A stretch of 62,729 nt of DNA from Porphyromonas somerae DSM 23386 (GTDB lineage Bacteria > Bacteroidota > Bacteroidia > Bacteroidales > Porphyromonadaceae): the NCBI RefSeq assembly GCF_000372405.1, contig NZ_AQVC01000012.1, positions 1-62,729 of the forward strand, in the 5' to 3' direction. Shown in pieces: positions 55,014 to 62,729 of the stretch (its first letter is position 1; each line of letters starts with the position of its first letter). Made by a program: the position numbers and the translations under genes. Under the pieces are notes generated by a model, which was given only the letters and a program-made list of their open reading frames with translations, searched no databases and was not told where the DNA came from.

Positions 55014-55526
55014 TTGTTTATGTATAAGAAGTTTATTTTATTCGTTGCCTTTGCTCTGTCAGCATTGAGCTGCTTTGCTCAGGAGCCACCTGTACAGCGT
55101 TCGGCTGACAATGTGGCATTTAGAGATTCCATTGCGAATTTTCTGAAGCTGGAGGGATATGTCCCATCTATTGATGAGGATGGCGACATTGAATTTAAGA
55201 AGGAGGGAAGCACTTATTTTGTTATAGTTGTAGATGATGAGGCTCCTTTTTATGTGCAGTTTACCTATTATTTAGGAATGGACGAGGATACAGACCAAGT
55301 TGCGATGCTAAAAGCTATGAATGAGACTAATCGAGACAATCGCTGTATCAAGTGCTCTATCGTAGATAAAGATTTACTCTGGATTACTATAGAATCTTAC
55401 GATGCTACCGTAGCAGAGTTCGGAAAAACCTATGACCTTTATTTGGAGCATCTTTCTGAGAGTGGGGTGATTTTGGCGCAAGCTTACGACAAGTATAGCA
55501 AGGAAAAGACAAATCAATCCAAGTAA
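55014..55526 (+). CDS. Secreted protein of unknown function
   Basis: The 170-aa protein has a signal peptide ending ALSCFAQ (about residue 23). The mature part, about 147 residues, starts with DNVAFRDSIANFLKLEGY and has an acidic alpha/beta pattern (YFVIVVDDEAPFYVQFTYYL, then MNETNRDNRCIKCSIVDKDL). The pattern recalls small YbjN-like or secretion-chaperone folds, but I do not recognise a family with confidence. A Met at 55020 (MYKKF) is an alternative start. It is monocistronic, between a tRNA promoter and a strong bidirectional terminator. Confidence 0.8.
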   Translation: MFMYKKFILFVAFALSALSCFAQEPPVQRSADNVAFRDSIANFLKLEGYVPSIDEDGDIEFKKEGSTYFVIVVDDEAPFYVQFTYYLGMDEDTDQVAMLKAMNETNRDNRCIKCSIVDKDLLWITIESYDATVAEFGKTYDLYLEHLSESGVILAQAYDKYSKEKTNQSK

Positions 55527-55566
55527 TCGAGCTCATACTCTTTAGAGTATAGCCTCTAGTATAAAA

Positions 55567-55604
55567 TAGCGGGGTCGACTATGCATAGTCGACCCCGCTA
55601 CTAT
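55567..55604. terminator. Perfect palindromic bidirectional terminator
   Basis: A 34-bp perfect palindrome (TAGCGGGGTCGACTATG and its complement, 55567-55600) lies between two convergent genes and has short A/T runs on both sides. It contains SalI-type GTCGAC twice. Confidence 0.8.
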
Positions 55605-55621
55605 TTAATCACTTATGGGGA

Positions 55622-57019
55622 TTACTTCTCCTCTTCGGCAGTTGCTGTCTCCTCCTCCTGCTTAGGATTGAGAATCTCATGCAGCTCCTCTGCATTTACC
55701 TGCTTAGTCTCTAGCTTTACCTTATCGAGCATTGCTTTACCTACCTTCTGCTCTAGGATATTCATCTCGATAGAGTAGGCGAAGTTGCTATCGCTTAGTT
55801 GTTGCTCAGCGTACTTAGCCACGATCTCGTGATCGGGATTGTGCCAACCCATCTGGGCAAACTGGCTACGGATCATCTCATAAGCAAAGCCCTTGATATC
55901 CTCGTCGCTAACCTTTAGCTCTTCACGATTGGCGAGCTCTCTCACGTACATTTCGCGCTTCAGGCTAGAGATAAGAGCCTCCTTATCTACCTTTTCGGCC
56001 TTCTCCTCCTCGTCGTTTCTCTTGAGGTTGTCGGTGTACCACTCTACGATCAGGTCGTCGGCTAGCTGTAGCTTTGGTGCTTTCTCCTCCTTCACATACT
56101 CCATAAAGTCTTGTGTGAACTTGTACTCAGCATTGCCATTCTCGGAGCTTTGCATAAACTCCTTTAGCTTGGTCTTGGCCTCCTCCTCATTGTGTACTTG
56201 GTCCTCACCGAAGACGGTGTCGAAGAACTTCTGATCAAGTTCTGCTGGTACCATGTGGCGAATGGTCTCGATTTGGAAGCTAAACTCCTTATCCTTCAGC
56301 TCCTCAACATGATCCTTCTCTATGCCGAGTAGGCTAGTGAGCTCAGCTGCATTGCCCTCGAATGCCTTGTAGGGGTTGAATACCACTACAGAGCCCTTGC
56401 CTGCATCAATGAACTTCTTTTGCTCCTCTTCGTCCTTCATGAACTGAGGATAGATGGTTACATTCTCCTTGAGGATACCACCCTCCTTGCGAGTGTCACC
56501 CTCGATCTCTGCGATATCACCACCTACAATGGCATCGGCCACTACGGTATCGGTCTCTTGGAGATCGGCATTGGCTTTCTGCATCTCCTCCAACCTCGTT
56601 GCTACCTCTTCGTCGGTAATAGTTACCTCGTACTTAGTGAAAGTCTTATCGTCGAAATTAAAATCGTACTCACTTGGGTAAAGAGCTAGCTTGAAGTAGA
56701 GCGTCATATCATCCTTGGTCATCTCCTCGGTATTGCTCTCCTCAGGAATCGCCCAACCAATAACCTTGAACTCCTTTTCCTTGATGAAGCCATCTACTAG
56801 GTCACCTACAAGGTGGTTGATTGCTTCCAAGCGAACTCCTTCGCCAAACATCTTCTCAATCATCCCCACAGGTGCCTTACCAGCTCTAAAGCCTTTGATA
56901 TTGGCACCCTGAGCTACCTTCTTTAGCTCTTTCTTATAGGCCTCTTGGTAGTTGTCTTTCTCAACATCTACTTGAAGTCTTACAAATCCCTCCTTTTGCT
57001 CTACTATTGAGATATTCAT
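55622..57019 (-). CDS. tig: Trigger factor
   Basis: The 465-aa ribosome-associated chaperone has the N-terminal ribosome-binding tail with the signature GFRAGKAPVGMIEKMFG (about 43-59). A degenerate FKBP-like domain (about 150-245) follows, then the long alpha-helical C-terminal arms (about 260-440). It lacks the usual peptidyl-prolyl active-site residues, as is common for Bacteroidota trigger factors. It is expressed alone from a TATATTTG -7 box. clpP/clpX, often next to tig elsewhere, are not in this window. Confidence 0.93.
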   Translation of the reverse strand: MNISIVEQKEGFVRLQVDVEKDNYQEAYKKELKKVAQGANIKGFRAGKAPVGMIEKMFGEGVRLEAINHLVGDLVDGFIKEKEFKVIGWAIPEESNTEEMTKDDMTLYFKLALYPSEYDFNFDDKTFTKYEVTITDEEVATRLEEMQKANADLQETDTVVADAIVGGDIAEIEGDTRKEGGILKENVTIYPQFMKDEEEQKKFIDAGKGSVVVFNPYKAFEGNAAELTSLLGIEKDHVEELKDKEFSFQIETIRHMVPAELDQKFFDTVFGEDQVHNEEEAKTKLKEFMQSSENGNAEYKFTQDFMEYVKEEKAPKLQLADDLIVEWYTDNLKRNDEEEKAEKVDKEALISSLKREMYVRELANREELKVSDEDIKGFAYEMIRSQFAQMGWHNPDHEIVAKYAEQQLSDSNFAYSIEMNILEQKVGKAMLDKVKLETKQVNAEELHEILNPKQEEETATAEEEK

Positions 57020-57072
57020 TACTCCTTAGTCTTGTTATATAGTTGATTATTTATTCTCCAAACAATTATCGG

Positions 57073-57080
57073 CAAATATA
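57073..57080 (-). promoter_or_regulatory. Putative -7 element for tig
   Basis: The minus strand reads TATATTTG, 54 nt upstream of the tig start. Confidence 0.5.
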
Positions 57081-57154
57081 CCTCTTTTTCGTCACATACT
57101 GATGCTGTACCCTCCTATTTTATCTATAACTATAAGTGATTACCTAACTTTTGG

Positions 57155-57162
57155 TATCTTTG
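57155..57162 (+). promoter_or_regulatory. Putative -7 element for the DUF4298 gene
   Basis: TATCTTTG lies 38 nt before the ATG; no -33 TTG is visible. Confidence 0.5.
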
Positions 57163-57199
57163 ATGAGTAGAATAGGGAGGGATTAAATATACAAGGCTT

Positions 57200-57520
57200 A
57201 TGAAAGAGGTGATAAAGAGGGTTGCCCAAATGGAAGAGGCTACCAATCGTATGAATGCGGCTAATGAGGCTTTGCAAGCAACTTTGGAGGAGTGGCGAAA
57301 AGCTCGAACCGCCTTTCAGGAGGTACACAAATATTACTACAGCCAGGAGTGGAGAGATGATGTGGAGCTGAGCAATCAGGGTAAGCTCCCTAGTGACTTG
57401 CCACAGGGGGTCCTCTCCGAAGATTGGGTTTACGATGTGATGGGCTCCAATCACTTTCTAGCATTGGAGCTGATTGATGCAGCGATGAAGCTAGAGCTGT
57501 ATAGAGAAGATGAGCAATAA
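57200..57520 (+). CDS. DUF4298 protein
   Basis: The 106-aa soluble protein has an N-terminal helical stretch (VAQMEEATNRMNAANEALQA) and the conserved YYYSQEWRDDVELSNQGKLP and GVLSEDWVYDVMGSNHFLAL segments of the DUF4298 family. Function unknown. It lies 30 nt upstream of the fumarase gene and is probably co-transcribed with it. Confidence 0.88.
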   Translation: MKEVIKRVAQMEEATNRMNAANEALQATLEEWRKARTAFQEVHKYYYSQEWRDDVELSNQGKLPSDLPQGVLSEDWVYDVMGSNHFLALELIDAAMKLELYREDEQ

Positions 57521-57550
57521 TTTAAAACATATAACTAATTGAGAAGAAGT

Positions 57551-59179
57551 ATGGCAGAGAAAGAGTTTCATTATCAGGAAATGTTCCCACTTGGTAAGGA
57601 GAAGACAGAATATTATTTACTGACCGATAAATATGTAAGTACGGCTGAGTTTGAGGGTAAAAGCATCCTCAAGGTGGAGTACGAAGGCATCCGCCAGATG
57701 GCGCGGCAGGCTTTTCACGATGTTAGTTTCTACCTCCGCCCCGATCATCAGCGTATGGTGCAGAAGGTGCTTACCGACCCAGAGTCGTCTGACAATGATA
57801 AGTTCGTTGCCCTTACTTTTTTGAGAAATGCTGAGGTAAGTGCCAAGGGACTGCTTCCCTTCTGCCAGGATACTGGTACTGCGATCGTATTGGGTAAAAA
57901 GGGGCAAAGGGTGTGGACCGACTTTACCGATGAGGAGGCTATCTCTCACGGTATCTACGATACTTATACAGAGGACAATCTGAGGTATTCTCAGAATGCG
58001 CCATTGAGTATGTATGAGGAGGTGAATACCAAGACCAACCTCCCAGCACAGATCGACCTACTCGCTGTGGAAGGCGATGAGTACAAGTTCCTCTGCGTGG
58101 CAAAGGGTGGGGGATCGGCCAATAAGACCTACCTCTACCAGGAGACTAAGGCGATCCTTAATCCCGAGACACTGGTGCCTTTCTTGGTGGAGAAGATGAA
58201 GACTCTCGGTACAGCTGCTTGTCCTCCCTATCATCTTGCCTTTGTGATTGGTGGTACGTCAGCTGAGACCAATCTTAAGACGGTAAAGCTGGCAAGTACC
58301 AAGTACTACGATGAACTGCCAACGACAGGTAATGAATATGGTAGAGCTTTCCGCGACCTAGAGCTAGAGCAACTGCTGCTAGAGGAGGCGCACAAGATTG
58401 GCCTTGGAGCTCAGTTTGGTGGTAAGTACTTCGCACACGATGTACGCGTTGTTAGATTGCCCCGACATGGTGCCTCTGTGCCAGTCGGTATGGGCGTAAG
58501 TTGTTCGGCCGACCGCAATATCAAGGCGAAGATCAATAAAGAGGGAATTTGGATTGAAAAGCTAGAGACCAATCCTGCCAGCCTCATTCCAGAGGAGTAT
58601 CGTGAGGGCTTTGAGGGTGAATCGGTCAAAGTAGATCTCAATAGACCTATGAGCGAGATATTGGCTCAGCTCGATCAGTATCCTGTCTCTACCCGCCTAT
58701 CACTGAGCGGTACGATTATCGTAGGTCGCGATATTGCCCACGCCAAGCTGAAGGAGCGTATAGATAAGGGAGAGGGCTTGCCACAGTACATCAAGGATCA
58801 CCCTATCTACTACGCTGGTCCTGCCAAAACCCCTAAGGGTATGGCCTCAGGTTCATTTGGCCCTACCACTGCCGGTCGTATGGATCCTTATGTGGATCTC
58901 TTCCAGAGCCACGGCGGTAGTATGATTATGATTGCCAAGGGTAATCGTAGTCAGCAGGTGACCGATGCGTGTTACAAGTATGGAGGCTTCTACCTCGGAA
59001 GTATCGGAGGTCCAGCTGCTATCTTGGCACAGAATAGCATCAAAAAGGTAGAGGTGCTAGAGTACCCTGAGCTAGGAATGGAGGCGATTTGGAAGATTGA
59101 AGTAGAGGACTTCCCAGCCTTTATCTTGGTTGATAATAAGGGCAATGACTTCTTTAAGCAACTAAAGCCTAGGAAGTAA
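57551..59179 (+). CDS. Fumarate hydratase, class I (iron-sulfur)
   Basis: The 542-aa enzyme converts malate to fumarate reversibly with an oxygen-labile [4Fe-4S] cluster. The N-terminal alpha domain has [18 protein letters not shown] (first cluster Cys), [15 protein letters not shown], and [18 protein letters not shown]. The beta domain has [23 protein letters not shown] and [16 protein letters not shown]. With frdCAB it supplies the malate-fumarate-succinate branch of anaerobic metabolism. The ATG at 57551 is preferred to a TTG at 57539. Confidence 0.95.
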   Translation: MAEKEFHYQEMFPLGKEKTEYYLLTDKYVSTAEFEGKSILKVEYEGIRQMARQAFHDVSFYLRPDHQRMVQKVLTDPESSDNDKFVALTFLRNAEVSAKGLLPFCQDTGTAIVLGKKGQRVWTDFTDEEAISHGIYDTYTEDNLRYSQNAPLSMYEEVNTKTNLPAQIDLLAVEGDEYKFLCVAKGGGSANKTYLYQETKAILNPETLVPFLVEKMKTLGTAACPPYHLAFVIGGTSAETNLKTVKLASTKYYDELPTTGNEYGRAFRDLELEQLLLEEAHKIGLGAQFGGKYFAHDVRVVRLPRHGASVPVGMGVSCSADRNIKAKINKEGIWIEKLETNPASLIPEEYREGFEGESVKVDLNRPMSEILAQLDQYPVSTRLSLSGTIIVGRDIAHAKLKERIDKGEGLPQYIKDHPIYYAGPAKTPKGMASGSFGPTTAGRMDPYVDLFQSHGGSMIMIAKGNRSQQVTDACYKYGGFYLGSIGGPAAILAQNSIKKVEVLEYPELGMEAIWKIEVEDFPAFILVDNKGNDFFKQLKPRK

Positions 59180-59193
59180 TTACTTAAAAGCAT

Positions 59194-59236
59194 AAGGGAG
59201 AGAGGTGCACTTTGCCACCCCTCTCCCTTGTTTTGT
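59194..59236 (+). terminator. Terminator after fumarase
   Basis: AAGGGAGAGAGGTG pairs imperfectly with CCACCCCTCTCCCTT, followed by GTTTTGTT. Confidence 0.7.
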
Positions 59237-59277
59237 TATGTCCAACAAGTGCCCCTTGCTGAGGTTGGATCTTTTTC

Positions 59278-59907
59278 ATGATAAGAATAAATAGAATGAA
59301 TAATTTGGATAACGTAAAGAGATTATTGAATCAGCGCCATAGCCACTATCAATTGGCTAGTGAGTGGGTGGCACCACAAGCAGAGGTGGAGCAGATGCTT
59401 AAGGAGGTTTTGGCACTCGTTCCTTCTCACTTCAATTCGCAAGGCGTCCGAATGGTCCTGCTTACTGGCGAGGCTCACAAGAAGCATTGGCGGCTGATAG
59501 AGAAGGTATTGATTCAGAATATTGGCGAGGAGGCTTATAATAGCGGTACCCGTGATAAGATTCATACCGCTTTTATGAGCGGAGTAGGGACCGTCCTTTT
59601 CTTTGACGAAGCGGAGACTACCCAGCAACTAATGAAGCAGTTTCCACTCTATGCCCACAACTTTCCTAAGTGGGCAGAGCAAGTGCAAGGGTCGCACCAA
59701 TTGGCTGTGTGGCTAGGATTGGTAGGACTTGGATTTGGCGCTAGCCTTCAGCACTATATCGGGATGGACGATGACGCCATTCGCAATCATGTAGGAGCCC
59801 CTCAGAACTGGCGTCTAGTTGCCCAAATGCCTTTTGGTAAAGCACTAGATGAGCCAGGAACCAAGGAAAAGTTGCCTGTGGAGCAATTGCTCAAGGTGCT
59901 TGACTAG
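59278..59907 (+). CDS. Nitroreductase family protein
   Basis: The 209-aa FMN-dependent reductase is of the YfhC/HBN1-type branch: LLNQRHSHYQLASEWVAPQ, VPSHFNSQGVRMVLLTGEAH, GTVLFFDEAETTQQLMKQFP and LGFGASLQHYIGMDDDAIRNH. It is a second nitroreductase in the window, unlike the one at 51302 in sequence. Substrate unknown. The Met at 59296 is an alternative start. It is flanked by terminators on both sides, so it is monocistronic. Confidence 0.9.
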   Translation: MIRINRMNNLDNVKRLLNQRHSHYQLASEWVAPQAEVEQMLKEVLALVPSHFNSQGVRMVLLTGEAHKKHWRLIEKVLIQNIGEEAYNSGTRDKIHTAFMSGVGTVLFFDEAETTQQLMKQFPLYAHNFPKWAEQVQGSHQLAVWLGLVGLGFGASLQHYIGMDDDAIRNHVGAPQNWRLVAQMPFGKALDEPGTKEKLPVEQLLKVLD

Positions 59908-59935
59908 TTTCTATTAATTGGCACCCAATTGATGA

Positions 59936-59975
59936 GCCCCCTCACACTAATTTATAGATGTGAGGGGGATTTTTA
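59936..59975 (+). terminator. Terminator after the nitroreductase gene
   Basis: CCCCCTCACA pairs with TGTGAGGGGG round an AT-rich loop, followed by ATTTTTA. Confidence 0.85.
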
Positions 59976-60051
59976 TGGTTAAGAAATGCTTAATGTGTAA
60001 TAAATAAAGCTAAGAGCCCTATTTATAGGTAGAGTATCTTGCTTTTTAGAT

Positions 60052-60059
60052 TACCTTTG
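60052..60059 (+). promoter_or_regulatory. Putative -7 element for the DUF4294 gene
   Basis: TACCTTTG 25 nt before the ATG; no -33 TTG at the usual spacing. Confidence 0.5.
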
Positions 60060-60084
60060 TGTGCATTAAAAAAGAGAGCGTATT

Positions 60085-60720
60085 ATGTTGGGCAAAATGA
60101 TACATACACTTAGTCGGTTCAAGGTGCCATTATTATTGTGGTTCCTTGTGGGGGGACGTCTCTCAATTTTCGCTCAGGATGACAAGATCCCACCTCCATT
60201 GGCCGAGGGCTATTTAGTCCCTGCTACAATATTTGAGGGGGATACTATTGCCAATTTCGCTCTGCCGGTAGTGCATATATTCAAGCCACTCAGACTAAAT
60301 ACACGTGAGCAGCAGCTTGCCTATCGGCGGTTGGTACGTGATGTAAAGAAAGCGCTCCCCTATGCCAAACTGGTCTCCGCTACGTTGATGGAGACCTATG
60401 ACTATCTCGAAACTCTACCAACAGAACGAGAGAAGCGAAGGCATATCAAGCAGATGGAGAAGGACCTCCTCAAGGAGTTTACACCCCAACTCAAGAAGCT
60501 GACGCTCAATCAAGGAAAGTTGCTGATCAAGCTGATAGGGCGAGAAACAGGGTCTAGTAGTTATGGACTAATTGATGCCTACCTAGGTCGCTTTTCCGCA
60601 GGTTTTTGGAACACAATGGCGGGAGCCTTCGGTGCCTCCCTCAAGACCGACTACGATCCCGAGGGCAAAGATGCCCTAATTGAGCGGGTCTGTGTGATGG
60701 TTGAGCGTGGCTATATCTAA
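60085..60720 (+). CDS. DUF4294 exported protein
   Basis: The 211-aa protein has a signal peptide ending LSIFAQ and the DUF4294 core: GYLVPATIFEGDTIANFALP, FKPLRLNTREQQLAYRRLVR, DVKKALPYAKLVSATLMETY and LIKLIGRETGSSSYGLIDAY. The family is essentially restricted to Bacteroidota and has no assigned function. Its stop codon is followed immediately by a long inverted-repeat element. Confidence 0.92.
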   Translation: MLGKMIHTLSRFKVPLLLWFLVGGRLSIFAQDDKIPPPLAEGYLVPATIFEGDTIANFALPVVHIFKPLRLNTREQQLAYRRLVRDVKKALPYAKLVSATLMETYDYLETLPTEREKRRHIKQMEKDLLKEFTPQLKKLTLNQGKLLIKLIGRETGSSSYGLIDAYLGRFSAGFWNTMAGAFGASLKTDYDPEGKDALIERVCVMVERGYI

Positions 60721-61056
60721 GCCTTACCATGAAGAACCTCGGAGAGGTCCGATTTGTCGTAGCCCCCTAGTCGGAGGGCGTAGCCCGAACGACTGGGGTA
60801 GGCAATAGTTCACGTATATATTTGACCTCTTGCGGGTCGGACAACAGAGCCTAGGAGATTGCAATAATCTTGGAATAGGTTGTCCGACCCGCAAGGGGTC
60901 GTGGATTTTGGTCATCTTATTTACCCCCAGTCGTTCGGGGCTAACGCCCCTCCGACTAGGGGGCTACGACAAATCGGACCTCCTTGCGGAGGTCCCCTTA
61001 CCCATTGACTCTCTGATGAATGTTTCGTAGTAAGTCTCTCCTAATGCGTAACCCCT
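60721..61056. repeat. Long inverted-repeat element (long form of the GGTTACGCATTAG family)
   Basis: Outer arms of about 70 bp (60735-60800 and 60922-60993) pair almost perfectly; both contain GTCGTAGCCCCCTAGTCGGA or its complement. Inner arms (60824-60845 and 60879-60900) contain GCGGGTCGGACAAC and its complement, leaving a small hairpin in the centre. The start GCCTTACCATGAAGAACCTC and the end TCCTAATGCGTAACCCCT match the short element at 36269-36377, so the large palindrome appears inserted in a short element at its GACCTC...GAGGTC hairpin. There is no coding capacity of note. It begins directly after the DUF4294 stop codon. The bases up to 61148 hold only a promoter. Confidence 0.8.
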
Positions 61057-61101
61057 CTTGTGACTACCTTTCGTTATGGTGTTATGATAGCTATTTTTTA
61101 G

Positions 61102-61109
61102 TACATTTG
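61102..61109 (+). promoter_or_regulatory. Putative -7 element for methionine gamma-lyase
   Basis: TACATTTG 39 nt before the ATG, with no clear -33 element. No SAM or methionine riboswitch-like structure is recognisable in the leader. Confidence 0.5.
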
Positions 61110-61148
61110 TGGGAACACAATTCAAAACCTATAATAATGTACTAACTT

Positions 61149-62351
61149 ATGAATCAAGAAGACCAGAAAACAACTGCTTACGGCTTTGATACCAAAGCCA
61201 TTCATGGGGTGCCTCAGAAAAATCCATTCGGCACGCTCGCTACTCCTATTTACCAAACTTCCACCTACGTTTTTGATAGTGCTGAGCAGGGTGGTGCTCG
61301 CTTTGCCCTTGAGGAGCCTGGCTACATCTATACCCGATTGGGCAATCCTACTTGCACTCGGGTAGAGGAGAAGCTCGCCCTTTTGGAGGGGGCCGAGGCT
61401 GCCATTTCCTGTGCTTCGGGAATGGGTGCTATCACCTCCGCCCTTTGGGTGCTGCTACAGCAGGGGGATCATATGGTGGCACACAAGACTCTCTATGGTT
61501 GTACTTATGCCTACTTCTCTCACGGTCTCAGTCGTTATGGCATCGAAGTGACCTTTGTGGATATGACCAATCCCGAGGAGCTTCGGAAGGCGATCCGACC
61601 CAATACCAAGGTGGTTTACTTTGAGAGTCCAGCCAATCCTACTATGGATATGGTGGATATTGAGCAGATCGCAAAGATTGCCCACGAGCATGAGGGGATC
61701 ACAGTGGTGGCCGATAATACCTATTGTACCCCTTACCTCTGCCGACCCATTGAGTATGGAGTAGATGTGGTGGTTCACTCTGCCACTAAGTACCTCAATG
61801 GCCACGGTGATGTGATTGCCGGATTTGTAGTGGGAAGTACAGAGTATATCACCCAAGTAAGGTTGCTAGGAGTGAAGGACCTCACAGGCGCCTGCCTAGG
61901 CCCCCTCGAGGCGTTCCTCATTGAGCGAGGTATGAAGACCCTCTCCCTCCGTATGGATCGCCACTCTAGTAATGCACAGAAGGTGGCGGAATTTTTGGAG
62001 GCTCACCCCAAGGTAGAGAGCGTTCAGTATCCTGGTCTAGCTAGTTTTAAGTACAAGGCGATTGCCGATAAATATATGCGTCTCCCTGGTGGCATGATCT
62101 CTTTCGAAGTCAAAGGGGGCAAACCAGCCGGACAAAAGCTGATCAATTCATGCCAACTTTGCTCTATTGCAGTGAGCCTAGGAGATACCGAGACCCTTAT
62201 TCAGCACCCTGCCAGTATGACCCACTCACCCTACACTGAGGAGGAGTGTGCCGCAGCTGGAATCTCGCAAGGACTTGTTCGACTCTCCGTAGGTCTAGAG
62301 TCTGTTGAGGATATCATTGCCGACCTTAAGCAAGCACTCGACCAACTCTAA
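61149..62351 (+). CDS. mgl: Methionine gamma-lyase
   Basis: This 400-aa fold type I PLP enzyme breaks methionine into methanethiol, ammonia and 2-oxobutyrate. The PLP lysine is Lys214 in HSATKYLNGHGD, with Asp189 opposite the cofactor ring. YTRLGNPT supplies Tyr61 and Arg63 from the neighbouring subunit. Cys118 in KTLYGCTYAYF is the active-site Cys that separates methionine gamma-lyases from cystathionine lyases. Oral Porphyromonas use this enzyme to make volatile sulfur compounds. It is monocistronic, with a hairpin downstream. Confidence 0.92.
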   Translation: MNQEDQKTTAYGFDTKAIHGVPQKNPFGTLATPIYQTSTYVFDSAEQGGARFALEEPGYIYTRLGNPTCTRVEEKLALLEGAEAAISCASGMGAITSALWVLLQQGDHMVAHKTLYGCTYAYFSHGLSRYGIEVTFVDMTNPEELRKAIRPNTKVVYFESPANPTMDMVDIEQIAKIAHEHEGITVVADNTYCTPYLCRPIEYGVDVVVHSATKYLNGHGDVIAGFVVGSTEYITQVRLLGVKDLTGACLGPLEAFLIERGMKTLSLRMDRHSSNAQKVAEFLEAHPKVESVQYPGLASFKYKAIADKYMRLPGGMISFEVKGGKPAGQKLINSCQLCSIAVSLGDTETLIQHPASMTHSPYTEEECAAAGISQGLVRLSVGLESVEDIIADLKQALDQL

Positions 62352-62379
62352 TTTGGACTGATAAGGCCCGAACTGTATG

Positions 62380-62440
62380 TATAACCCCTTGTGGATCGGA
62401 CAAGTTGAGCTTGTCTGACCCACAAGGGGTTGTATAATTT
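62380..62440 (+). terminator. Long hairpin after methionine gamma-lyase
   Basis: TATAACCCCTTGTGG...GGACAAG pairs with CTTGTC...CCACAAGGGGTTGTATA, then ATTT. It carries the TTGTCTGACCCACAAGGGGT motif shared with 54175 and 60880, so it is both a likely terminator and a member of the repeat family. Confidence 0.65.
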
Positions 62441-62464
62441 ACTCATTACTCGCAAACCCTCCCA

Positions 62465-62482
62465 GGGGTTACGCATTAGGAG
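62465..62482. repeat. Single end of the GGTTACGCATTAG element
   Basis: GGGGTTACGCATTAGGAG matches the termini at 36269-36284 and (inverted) 61039-61056. No partner end is found in the rest of the window. Confidence 0.6.
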
Positions 62483-62584
62483 TAAATGCATAAGTTAATG
62501 ACCCTATAAAATAGGAGGAAGTAGTGGCCCAAAAAGCCCATTTATAACAAACTGATATTCAATGCTATATAAAAGAGGAAACTG

Positions 62585-62672
62585 AGTTGCAACTAAGCGA
62601 TCGGCGAGTTGCAACTAAGCAAATGCCGAGATGCAACAAAGCAATTGCTTAGTTGCAACTAAACTTTTGGCC
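62585..62672. repeat. 22-bp tetrad repeat, locus C
   Basis: Units begin at 62585, 62607, 62629 and 62651. They open AGTTGCAACT (three units) or AGATGCAACA, with 12-bp segments AAGCGATCGGCG, AAGCAAATGCCG and AAGCAATTGCTT. The last unit ends AAACTTTTGGCC. It is preceded by TTTATAACAAACTGATATTC (62541 onward), as at locus B, and followed by a GTTGTACGAAG segment at the window edge. Confidence 0.85.
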
Positions 62673-62729
62673 ACTTAGCTGTTGCTTTTTTAGGCAGTTG
62701 TACGAAGACCATCAGCCCCCTTATTTGTG

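Noticed and set aside
61057-61148. SAM or methionine riboswitch before methionine gamma-lyase
   Set aside because: The leader is short and shows no conserved aptamer core; the large hairpin upstream belongs to a repeat element.

Overview
The window looks like a chromosomal segment of a Bacteroidota bacterium of the Porphyromonadaceae type, most like Porphyromonas. Evidence: TTG-N20-TAnnTTTG promoters of the Bacteroidota sigma factor recur; starts mostly lack Shine-Dalgarno sequences; the fumarate reductase is the three-subunit Bacteroides type; and families largely or typically found in this phylum are present (lipidated TamL with TamB, DUF4294, DUF4876, a split PabB/PabC pair, methionine gamma-lyase). 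The species cannot be fixed from the sequence alone.

Layout. 1-900: a broken ISL3-type transposase joined to a fragment of a Mu gpF-like phage head protein, lying at the 3' end of a tRNA-Gln gene. 930-7070 (minus): clpB, then a GH20 hexosaminidase lipoprotein with an overlapping aminotransferase-like gene whose PLP lysine is Arg. 7260-10860: frdC-frdA-frdB. 11400-17620: a four-gene cell-envelope operon (TonB-dependent receptor, small lipoprotein, DUF6850-like barrel, DUF4876-like lipoprotein), the best candidate for a poorly described system. 17720-24770: a YitT transporter, a glycogen operon (debranching enzyme, glycosyltransferase, GH57-like protein) and ilvE. 24800-35860: a GH92 mannosidase, a LolC/E-like permease and, convergent, tamL-tamB. 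36400-45470: rlmL-like, deaD, ftsA, ftsZ, yqeY, pnp, all on the plus strand. 45500-47520 (minus): pabC, pabB, rpsU. 47600-53760: a long tightly packed plus-strand run (amidase, RIC-type hemerythrin protein, LuxR regulator, hemW, nitroreductase, DUF2520, KdsC-like, maf). 53820-54910: four tRNA genes around a cluster of repeats. 54980-62350: a secreted protein, trigger factor, DUF4298, class I fumarase, a nitroreductase, DUF4294 and methionine gamma-lyase.

Metabolically the genes fit an anaerobe that reduces fumarate (frdCAB with an Fe-S fumarase), ferments amino acids (methionine gamma-lyase, ilvE), handles glycogen and forages on host glycans (GH20, GH92).

The most distinctive non-coding content is a set of short dispersed palindromic elements: (i) three loci each with four 22-bp units built round AGWTGCAWCT; (ii) a roughly 170-210-bp MITE-like element with TTGCACGAAG termini; (iii) a GGTTACGCATTAG-ended element in a short form and in a long form carrying a large inverted repeat; (iv) a shared TTGTCCGACCC motif. 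They sit in intergenic gaps, one of them filling exactly the space between two convergent stop codons.
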